A DNA stretch of 64,000 bases, from NCBI GenBank assembly GCA_029204225.1, contig CM055111.1, forward strand, positions 1,072,453-1,136,452, read 5' to 3'. Under the pieces are notes generated by a model. It had not been told where the DNA came from. It saw only the letters and a list, made by a program, of their open reading frames with translations, and did no database searches. Shown piece after piece: positions 10,414 through 22,400 of this stretch. This DNA comes from Diphasiastrum complanatum (lineage: Eukaryota > Streptophyta > Lycopodiopsida > Lycopodiales > Lycopodiaceae). Made by a program: the position numbers and the translations under genes. The number at the start of each line of letters is the position of its first letter. The stretch's first letter is position 1.

Positions 10414-13400
10414 GTACAATCCATAAATTTTTTTCCAATGCTATCAACTTAATTAGATACTCTTGCATCTCAAGGTTTTTTAATCTCATTAAAATGTTTC
10501 TCATGAAGCTGATGTGTTCTTTTGGTGATAACTCAGCATGGGACTACTCAGCTTGGGTGAGAACATATGCTTTGTTTTTAGAAGAGCGACTTGAATGTTT
10601 TCGTGTGCTGAAATATGATGTTGAGTCAGAGCGATCTACGGTTAGTGTTACATCTCAATTTATCAAAGTACAATTTGTTTGCTGTTAGATCCATCTTCGC
10701 CGTCTTTAAATGTGTTCTTGTAATTGGTCATATTAATAAATCATATGAGACATTTTATGTAGGGTCATAGCCAAACTCGTGAGTTGGATACGATTGAGCT
10801 GTTGGAGCAGCTACCAACCTTGCAACAATTGTTGCATCGTCTTATGGGTTGTGAGGTATTTGAAGCAACTTTCAAAATCTATGATGATCCTCCTTTAATT
10901 TTTTTCTCTCTCTTCTATGTTCTCATTTGTGTGACTAATTGGATATGAACTCCTAACCTCGAGGAGAGGAAAGGATGTCTTTACCAATATGTCACTTATT
11001 TAAGGACATTGGGAAGTTTTTGTGGAAGTTTGAATTTCCTTTAGAAATTTTCTTAAGTTCCATGTGCGTTTTTAGGAGTGGATTGATCCTTTGGTACTCT
11101 TGTTTTCTTGTTGTAACTTGTGCAGCCTGAAGGAGCAGCTATAAGTAATTACGTGATCCAACAAGCACTAGGCTTGGTGAGTACCAAACTCAAGTGGTTG
11201 GTTTTTTAAACTTGATGTTTATCTATCATCTACCTAATTTAAAGTTTTTTGTAAAGTTGAGCTCTGCTTCTACAAGATTTATGTTGGTGTGATCAAATTT
11301 GAAAGGAGAAATTTTATCTTTGGCATTCTGTAATCTTTTTTGCTTTAGTTCTAGTTGAGGGAGTCATGACAAGATTCACATCATACATGTGTCTATGCTA
11401 ACATAGAGAATGTGAATTGCGCTCTCTATCGATGCCATTTGGTCATCCATGATGCAACATGACCGTGATTTGAATAACAAACTAAATGGAAGCGATGGCC
11501 TCTAGATATGCCTTTGAAAGTAAGTATCAAAATGTTGAACTAGAACTTTTTGTTAGTTGTTCTTGGAAAATGGTCTATTATGGTGCCGGGCCTTGTGCAC
11601 ACCTCTCGTCAAATTATGGGCATTGGCCATGCTCAATGGGAATGAGTAGGCATGTCCTATTCAAAGTGAAAGGGGGGGAGCGTGGTAGCAGGTAGTAGGA
11701 CTCATAGAGGGGGGTGCCTATGGTTGGGAGGTTCATTCTACACACCGGCCTTCTTAGTTTCACGAGCTTGGAGAGACATGTTTGTGACAATTGGTATCAG
11801 AGCCTTGTTCTAAAGAGAGAAAGCCCCAGGCCCCATTCTAGAGAGAGAAATTGGAGAAAATTTTTGGAGGAGAAAGGGGGGGATTGGAGCCCTACAATGA
11901 ATCATTGGTGGCGGGCTTGGCGGCCCTTCAAATCTGGCTGATTGAAAAAATGCTTTAAAGTATGATGGTGTGTGTACACATAGAACTCGACGCCGTACAA
12001 ATAATGTCACCACACCTTCAGTGCATGTATGATCGCATACAACTCTTGCTCGTGTGTGGGATACCTCTGTTGAGCTAGTATTAACTTTTTACTCACGAAG
12101 GGTATTGGTCTATCCTCTTGGCTCCACACTACACCTACGACAATGCCACTTGCATCTGTCTCTAGGTCAAATGGTTTCTAGGTATGAACAATCTTGAGAA
12201 CTGGAGTTGTGCCACCACCTCCTTCAAGTTCTCAAAACTATCCTGAACTTTAGCATCCCATCCCACCAAACTATAGGTTGTTCTTCCGTAATTGGTCCGT
12301 TAAAGGAGCAGCTACCCAGGAATAGTTCTTCACGAACCGCCAATCGAACTTACAAAAGCCCAAAAAAGATTGTAACTAGCGTATATCGGTAGGCCTTGGC
12401 CACTTCTTAACCACAATCACCTTGGGTGGGTCAACCGAAATACCCTCGGCCGTCACTACGTGACCCAAATACTCGACATGAGTCTTACACAACTTGGTCT
12501 TTTGAGCATTGGCATACAAGACAGAAGCTTGCAACTTGCCAAATACGGTCCAAGATGAATCTCATGCTCCGCTACCCCCTTACTATAGACCAAAATATCG
12601 TTAATAAAATTGACGACAAACTTGCCCATATAGTCACGCAAGACATTGTTCATGAGCATCATGAACGTGGCTGGTGCATCATTGGTTAACCCAAACGACA
12701 TAACCAAAAACTCATAATGCCCGTTTTCTAGACGTCTTCATCTCGAATCCGTATTTGATGGTACCCACTTTTGAGATCTTACTGAAAATGGTGGCACCTT
12801 GCAAAGCATCTAGTAGATCATCTATTCTACGCATCGGATACCTGTGCTTTGCAGTGATCTTATTCAATCCTCTGTAACCAACGCACATCCAAAAGCTACC
12901 ATCCTTCTTCTTAACTAGCAAAATAGGAGAGGCAAAGGATGATAAACTAGTACGGATGTACACCAGCTTGAGATTCTCCTCCAACATCCTTCTGACTTCC
13001 TCCTCCTCTTTCAGGCTCATCCTATAAGGAGGCCTACATACTAGACTTGCCCCTAGAACGAGCTCAATACGATGCTCTACATTTCATCCAAGTAGCAATC
13101 TCTTCTAATGAATATGCATGTGCAATGGGCGATGCAAATGTAGATGAAGTTGCTTGTGGTTCATTAGTGGATGTGCTTATTTGATTACAACCAAAACTAG
13201 AATAAACATTCACATAACATAACCACAAATACTGCAAGTCCATTTTCTTTATTTGCATTGAGGTAATAAGAGGACCTTCAACAGATGGTCTCTCCTCCTT
13301 TAAGACATGAGACATACCCTCATGTCTGAACTTATACACATGCGAAATGAAATCTATAGCGGGCTGCTTACTCGCATGTCACCACTTACCAAGTACAATA

Positions 13401-16400
13401 GCAAACTTAGCTAATTCAGTGATCTTAAATTCTAACTTCTCGGCATACGTCTGAATAGACAAAGACGCCCAGACGTGAAGGATCTTTGTCGTGAAATGAT
13501 TTTGCGTAGGGCACCCTAGTATTGATAAGACCTGTGAGCTTGTAAGAAGGCATTATTTACGGCCACGATTGCAGCGAGACGTAAGAGAGTGCGTCCAACG
13601 TTGAACGACTTGCCAATGTGAACAAGGCGAGAGAGTAAGTCCTCTGAGCTTGCTACTTCCACTTGACTACAGGAAGGTGGGAAAGCATCTCTATGAATTT
13701 TATTGTTGGTCTACCTAGGACCCAAGCTAGGTATAACTCCATCATGGTAGTGGTAGACAGGTTTTCCAAGATGGCCCATTTCATCGCAAGGACCAAGAAG
13801 GTCACAGCCCCACAAGTAGCTGAGTTGTTTATCCAGAATGTCGTCAGATTGCAAGGACTTCTGAAATCCATTGTGTCTAATAGGGATCCCAAGTTTACGA
13901 GTAATTTCATTGATTGATAGAGGTATTTGCCAAGCTGGGAACATAGTTGCGGATGAGTAGTATGGAGCATCCTCAGACGGATGGCTAGACAGAGAGGGTT
14001 AATCAAATCTTGGAAGATATGCTTCATGCATATGTTAGTAGTGCGTAGAAAGAGAGAGTTTGCGTATAATGATAAGAGACCCTTGTCCACATAATTGAGC
14101 CCTTCTGAACTCAACTATGGTTGTAGGCCAGCTAGCCCAACTACCATAGGGATTTCGCGAAAGGTGCCTAGTGCTGCGAAGTTTCTAACCTAGATGCAAC
14201 AGAGGTTAGAGATGGCACGAGCTAACCAGTCTAAAGCAATTGCTAGGCATAAAGCTACTCTTGTGATCGGGAATTTGAGATAGGAGATTGGGTATTTTTA
14301 CTAGTCCCTTCTAGGTCGAAGGTGCTACGCATAGGAGAATGTGTGCCAAGATATCTGTCTCAAGAAAAACAAAATTCCAAACTATAATTAGATAAAGATC
14401 AACTATTTATCCACTATATTTTTCACAAAAAACCTAGTATGTACAATTGTCTGTCTCAAGAAAAACAAAACACAATACATGATCTTCGAACATATTTGAT
14501 AGTATTTGCTAATGACACAATGAAAATATTTGATAGTATTTGCTAATGACACAATGAAGCTGCTGGGAGATGGGATTAAAGAAAACCTTAAACTTAAACT
14601 TCTTGAATGTAAACTTTACTCGGCAAAGTGGGCCTTTGTGCTATTCAACTGTTTTGCCTAACTGGAATGCGAAATCTAAACACACACAATTCATAAAATC
14701 AAATGTCCTATAATATGATGTCCTTTTTTATGTCAATTGGTTGTGAATACCAATTCTCAATCAGTATTTACGTAGTATTCTAGAAACAAAGAGGAATTCG
14801 GGGAAATATGGCTTCCTTACTGCAGAAGCTTGCTGCTTTTCTTTTAATTTTCCCTCTCGGTTGGCAAGTCGTCTATCAATCTATTTGTTGCAAAGATTTC
14901 TGGCTAAGGCCTGTGTAGTTGTTGATGATCATGGCTCTGAAGTGCTATCAGGAAAGGAGAGAAGAAAGCAAAGAAATGAGCGGAGGCAGGAGTTGAAGGT
15001 GGAGCGGAGGCCATTCAGGGAGGTGTATGAACAGAACAAAAAGTTCTAGTTAAGGCCTCAAAAAAGTTTGCTCGGCTGCTCCGGTCAAAGCTCCTCCCGT
15101 CCTGGCAACCGCAGATGGCACATTGGATCGAAGGCAAATAGTAGCGCTAGAATCACTCAGAGTTGTAGTTGGCAGCATGGACTGCATGCATTGCTAGTTG
15201 TTTTGTATTTTTCGTAACCAAAAATCAAAAGATACAGGTCCAGAGGCGCTAGTCGTAGCAACGATGGTTCTAATTTGCCACAACTAGTTTGCAGCCCTTC
15301 ACATGGATGGTTGCCTGTCTGCATGAACACATGACCAGAGGATTTTGGCCCACACTAAGGATGCGAATAGATTGCGCTGGAGGCTGTTGTTTGGCCAAAC
15401 GAAGCACTTGTGAATACTCATAATCACGCTGTTGAAGCAAGAGGCTCTCAACGATGATGGCGACACCTTACAACCTTACATTCTCTGAAACTCATCTCAC
15501 ATATTGTAGAAACAGCAAACAATGATTGCATGCACAAAGAAATTGTAAAAAGATTTGCTTACCACGTTTATACTCTGCTCCTCTTGTTGCTCATGTCTAT
15601 GTAGAAGCAGCTGATGAAGATAAAAATGAGGTGGCCCTGATCGCTGCTTTTCTCTTGCATCAACGTTTTTACTCTGCTCCTCTTGTTGCTCACGTCTATG
15701 TAGAAGCAGCTGATGAAGATAAGCATGAGGTGGCCCTGACCGTTCTTTGATCGCTGCTCTTCACTTGCTCGTTAATGACTTACAACAACACTTGCTTCAT
15801 CTTAAACTTTTGACACTTCAAGATGAGTGTAAAATTCCATTCACATGATTGCCTTTTCCAAATTACAATTAGCATTAAACTCCACATTAAACTCCACATG
15901 AGGTCATAAGAAATGTCCTGTTTTTTCTTCATGTCAATGCCTTTTTTAATGTGTCTTTGTGTAGGCCCACCAACATTTGTATTGGACTAATCTCTATAGT
16001 GTTTCATTTTCCTCTTCTAAGTTACCTTCCAAGGCAATCAATTTACTTTTTTTTACGTAGAAGATTTCAAAGTTTTTGGGCCACTCATTGTGAGGTAATT
16101 TTCAAAAACATAGCCATTTTTTGATATCCAACCATCACCACACACCTTTATGTAAATTTTCCTTATTTTTTTCTTGAGTAAGTAGGGATTTCATTTGATT
16201 GGCTTTGCTCTTTAGTGCTAGCCTTCATCATGACTGAGTCTGCCCTTCGCCTTCAGAGAAGTGATATAAAAAAACTAAACGTGGACATACATTTGTGCAT
16301 GTGACCTGTGCATTCTCTAGAGTGCTGACGATGTGGGTAGAGATGTTGTAGCATTTAGTCCATGCTATGCATGATGATGCTGATGGTCCAAGACTTTGCG

Positions 16401-19400
16401 GTTGCATTGCGCCTTTGTTATATTTGTATTATCCTAGACATGACATCGATATATTGTTCTTGTAAATTTGTTTTCTAGATAGTAGACCAAATAAGTGATC
16501 AACGTAGGTGTCCAACAATGACATTCACATTGTTTGTTGGAACTTATGGGATCTACGTCATGAAATTTTCCCTTAATGGTTGTACATTCATCATCTTGAT
16601 CCTATGTGAATCTCCTCGACTTCAGATGGTTGACTCTCAAAGCATTTATGAAGGTAGTAAGTTGTTGCAACTTTCGACATTATCTCCTTTAATCTTTGTA
16701 CAAGGAACTACCATTCCAGAGCCAAAACATGTTTGTGATGTAATCTTCACAAACCATTAATTTGAAGGGGATTTTCTTCCTATCAAAGTGAAGAAGCACA
16801 AGTAAAGGCTTACATCTAGAGAAAGGAGGAAAGATACTAAATTGATGTCATGAAGATGCACAACAAATCTTAAATCATTGAATCAATCCAAATCAAAGCT
16901 GAAACAAAGAGAAAAAAGTGAAGAATAATACGCGTAAATGCTGTAACTTTCAAAACACCTTTAGAAGATGTAGAATCTGCCTGAAATGTTTCATCAAAAG
17001 TGCCAATGATATGTAAAATGCAGAATAAGAAAAAACTTATATTGTACAAATTGGATGCACATGCAGCTAAGTGTCAAAATTTGTGAGACAAATTCTAGAT
17101 GGAGATACTAGTCCTACTAGCACTCACACAAAACCCAAGCATAGAGAGAATTCAGATCATAGGAGAATTGAGCAATTGCACTAGCTCATTGAATTGAATG
17201 GAATGATTGTGGTGGGGCGCCAGCCTTCTTAAATAGTTTCTCTAATGATTGATAAAAGCTAATGAGCCTAAAGTAAATAGACAAAATTGCTATAATTACT
17301 ACCTATATTGGGTAAACACCCAAGATGAGTTTCGAAGTGATAAAAGCAAATCCTATTCTAGTAGTAGTGCACCCTACATGCATAACTAAAAAACAAATTT
17401 ACTATTAATAGTAATGACCTGACCCTAAAATATGACTTCCTATAAATAATAATGGCCCCTAAAAATAGCACGCGGGCATGGTCAAACTATCATTAAGAGG
17501 TCTCAAATAAACATTAATTTCTAACACTCCCCCTTAATGTTTACTTTGTTATCTATTACTCCTAGAAGTTCTCTAAACTTCTGAAATTTTTCTTTGCCAA
17601 GACCTTTGGTAAAGATATCTGCAACTTGCTCTTCCGTAGGGCAATAGATAAGCTCCACTTCATTACTTTGAATTTTCTCTCTGATGAAGAGTTGTTGTAC
17701 TTCAATATGCTTTGTCCTGCAATGAAAAACTAGATTTTTCGCCAATTTAATACAACTCTGATTGTCACTTTGAAGTACCGTAGGTGAATCTTGTACCATA
17801 TGTAGATCATGTAGAATCCTTCGTAACCATATTGCTTCACATGTTGCACTCGTAGTAGCTCGATATTCTGCCTCTGTAGATGATAAAGCAATAGTATGCT
17901 GCTTCTTTGAACTCCAAGAGATAGCACCAGAACCAAGACTAAAAACATAACCTGTAGTAGATCTTCGGTCTTCCGCATTTCCAGCCCAATCAGCATCCAC
18001 ATATCCCTGTAACTTCATATCATCCTGTCTACCATAGAGAATACCAAATCTCAAAGTGCCCTGGATATATCTGAGTATTTGCTTAGCAGCTTTCCAATGG
18101 ATCTGCTTAGGCTTAGCCATAAACTGACTAACCATACTCACAACATAAGCAATATCTGGTCTTGTAGTAGTTAGATAGATTAAGCTTCCAACAAGCTTTC
18201 TATAAAACGTCTCATCTACATCCTGATCTTCTTCAGCTTTAGTAAGCTTACATCCACTATCATATGGTGTAGAAATAGGCTTGCACTCTGACATATTGAA
18301 CTTTTCAAGAATTTCATGAGCATACTTAGAGATTGAGAAATGAATAGTCCCTGTGCTACTCTCCATACCTCAATCCCAAGAAAATATTGTAGTGAACCAA
18401 GATCTTTCATATCAAATTCTGATGAGAGATCTTTCTTGATTCCCTGAATCATACTATGATCTGATCCTGTAATAATAAGATCATCCACATACATCACTAC
18501 AATAACAATATGATTATTCCTGACCAAAACATAAAGTGTATGCTCCGAACTACTTCTCTGAAAGCCAAGCTCCTCAAAGTATGTGTCAATCCTCGTGTAC
18601 CACGCCCTGGGTGCCTGCTTAAGTCCATATAATGCCTTGTCCAATTTGCAAACCTTGTCTTCATGTCTTGCTACTATGTATCCCTCTGGCTGCTCCATGT
18701 AGACTTCTTCCTCTAGAAATCCATTCAGGAATGCACTCTTTACATCCATTTGTTGAATATCCCATCCAAACTGAGCTGCCAATGATAAAACAGTCCTCAT
18801 AGTAGTAGATTTAGCAACTGGTGCAAAAGTTTCCTCATAGTCAATCCCTTCCTGTTGAGCATAACCTTTTGCCACCAATCTTGCCTTATGTTTATCTATA
18901 GCACCATCTGATTTGTACTTAGTCCTATAGACCCACTTGCATCCAATGGCCTTTTTACCTGTAGGTAGCTGAACAAGTCTCCAAGTCTTGTTCTTCATGA
19001 TTGAGTCGTACTCCTCATCCATAGCTTTCCTCCAAATATCCTCTTTTTCAGCCTCTCTGAAAGTAGATGGATCCTTAGTCTACTACTGTGGCCATATATG
19101 CAAAATGTACATCCCCATCTTCATGATGATCCGCTTGTCGAACCTCCTGTCGATCTTGATCTTCATGTTGCTTTTCAAGTCCAGCTGATCTCCTAGTTCC
19201 ATGTGTACTTGACTCTCCCTGTTCCATAATAACACTATCCGTGATAGTTTCATAGTACCACCTAGGCAATCTTCTAGCTTCTGATGTAGGATGCTTCCTG
19301 CTTGGTGAAGTAGGAGGTGAATAAGTATCCCATATACTTGACCTCTCCTTCCTCTTTCCTATCTCAACCAAAGACACTTTAGGTTCTTGAATTGGCTTAG

Positions 19401-22400
19401 GCGATACATGTGTCGATTCAGGTTCATGTAATAACTCGTCACATAATATAGGGATTCCACCATCTTGATCTTTATCAAAATATATCTCTATATCTTAATG
19501 AGTTGCCTCCTCATCAAAGATTACATCCCTACTTATGATTATTTTCTTACCCTCCAAGTCATATAACCTGTATCCCTTCTCTTGATTATCATAACCAAGA
19601 AATAAACATTTGGTCGCCTTAGAATCCAATTTGCTCCTTGAATCCTTAGGTATGTGAGAATAAGCAATACTTCCAAACACTCTCAAATGACTTACATTTG
19701 GCTTCCAACACGTGTAAGCTTCCTCTGGAGTTCAATTCTCTACAACCTTTGTAGGACTTCGATTCAAAAGATAAACGCCGTCTTAACTGCTTCACCCCAA
19801 AACATATTTGGAAGATTTTTACTCTTGAGCATACTCCTCGCAGTTTCCACTATGGACCGGTTCTTTCTTTCTGCAACTCCATTTTGTTGAGGCATGTCCG
19901 TATTTGCAAATTGTCTCTTTATACCATGATCCTTGCAAAACACCTGAAATTCCGTAGAAAGATACTCTCTCCCTTTGTCCGAGCGAAGTATCTTAATTTG
20001 TCTATTTGCTCCTTTCTCCACTTGTGTCTTAAACCATGTGAAATATTTGAAAGATTCACCCTTATTCTTCAGAAGATAGATCCATGTCTTCCTAGAATAG
20101 TCATCCACAAACACCATAAAGTAACTTGCTCCCCCATAAGATTGAGTCTTCATAAGACCACACAAATCTGTATGAATAAGTTCTAGAACATTTTTCGCCC
20201 TGAATGTACTAGGCAAAAATTTCTTTATATGATGCTTGCCTAAGACATAGCCTTCACAAACCTTGTGATCAGAAACGACTTGAGGTAGACCTGTAACCAT
20301 GTTAAATTTCCTCAAGACTTGTAGACTTTTGTAATTCAAATGTCCATACCTCTTGTGCCATAACTTACTCAATGATTTAGTATTCGCAACACTTGCATGA
20401 TGATCCACCACCTGAGCTTGAAGTTTATACAACCGCCCTGCAAGTATGCCTTCAGCTACTACTTCATCATTTTTCCTCTTGATGAGACACGGTTGTTCAT
20501 CAAATTGCACCACCATGTGTTGCTTTGCAATAGCTGATACTGAGAGCAAGTTTTTCTTGATTCCTGGTACATAAAGCACATCCTTTATGTTTCCAATCTT
20601 CCCTGAAGGTAATTGTACTTGTACTTTTCCAACTCCCTTTATATCATATGTGTAGTTGTCTCCCAACTTCACATTTGACCCATCATCTAATTTTTTAAAA
20701 TTAGATAGCCAGTCTCGCCTAGGTGTCATGTGCTTCGAAGCTCCTGAATCAATAAACCAATAGTCATCTTCCTTCAAGAAGCCACCACCAGAAGATGTCG
20801 ATGCCGAAAACAACTCATAGTCTTCAAGATCCAAAGTACTCAATTTTGCATTAGATGTTTCTTCTTCTTCAGCAAAATTCCCATCCTGCTTTTTCTTGAA
20901 TTTGTTGTGCCAGCACTCCTTTGCATAATGTCCTAATTTTTCGCAAATAAAGTAGTTTCCTTTTCGAACCACTTTCTTTCCATCTTTTGACCAATTTGAT
21001 TGATTCTCCTCCATATCTTGCTGCTTTTTCTTCTTCTTCCTTTTCCCACCCTTCTTGGAACTTTGCTCTTGCTTCTTTGCCAGGAATGCTTGTTTCTTGA
21101 AATCGTCCCTGTTGACAATATTCTGTCGTCTCATTTCTTCCTATAGTAAGATGGCATTTAGCTCATCGAAAGAAAGCCTCGTTTCTCTTAACGATAGCAT
21201 CATTACAAAGTTCTAATAGGCCAAAGGTAGACTATTAAGTACAATGGATACCAATACTAAATCTTGAACACTTTCTCCAATTGCAATAAGTTGCCCTCTC
21301 AGATCTTTCACTCGAGTAAAGTAGTTCGTTACCGATTCACCTGTACTCATCTTCAACGTGTGAAGCTTATTAGTCAAGAACAAGATCCTTGACTGATTTA
21401 CCATTTCATACAAGTTCTTCAGTATATCCCAAGCCTCCTTGGGTCCAGCAGCATCTCTGATATGAGGTATAATCATATCTTTAACTGATAAGTTGATGAT
21501 ATGATGAGCTTTTCTTCTACGTTTCTGATACTCCCGCAACTCCCTGTCAGTGGTAGGAGGTATCTCAACACCTGTGACGATCTCCCAATATTCTCTGTCT
21601 TGGAGAATATTTTGCATCTTGAACTTCCATATGTTGTAGTTCGTTCCATCTAGCTTGCTAGATTCCGGCAACACAGCGTCGTTCAATCCTGCCATTATAC
21701 TAATTCTGTAATAAATCTCAGCAACCTGAATTTAGTTTAACAATCAGATTTGTCCAGAAACAGCCTCCCCTCAATATCACCTGCCCTGATTCAGACCTGT
21801 CCTGGATATCACCTGTCCCAGATATTGCCTGTCTGAACTTGCACCTGCTCAGTTACCACCTGCACCAGGTACTGCCTTCCTTGGCTGCTTCTGTCCGGGC
21901 TTGCACCAGGTCCACCTACCTCAGATGCTACCTGCCGGGCCTGCACCAGGTCTTGCTGCCCTCAGAAGTGCCTTCCCCAGCTACTGCCGCCCTCGGAAGT
22001 GCCTGCACCAGGTACTGCTGCCCTCAGACGTGCCTGTTTAGATGTGCATGCACCTGAAAAACACCTGTTCAGATCTACCTGTCTCAGAAGTCACATGTTC
22101 AGATACTACCTTCCTCATATGTACCTGCTCCAGATGTGACCTGCACCAGAAAACTAGCAAACAACCAGAAAAATTCTGATTCAGATCTATCGACAACCAG
22201 TAACTTTCCGTCAATCTTCTCCTAGAAGATTCCCGTTGTTTTCCTAACAACGTTGACTCCACATGCAGCTTCAGCTCCTCCAATCTGATTGCACACCTGC
22301 AAATACACTCACCAAAGAAAGAGCCTGCTCTGATACCATGTCAGAATTTGTGAGACAAATTCTAGATGGAGATACTAGTCCTACTAGCACTCACACAAAA

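Noticed and set aside
10414-10536. Open frame continuing between ANTH exons a and b
   Set aside because: The inserted residues break a strictly conserved ANTH block, while GT-AG removal restores NPN-AWDYSAW exactly.
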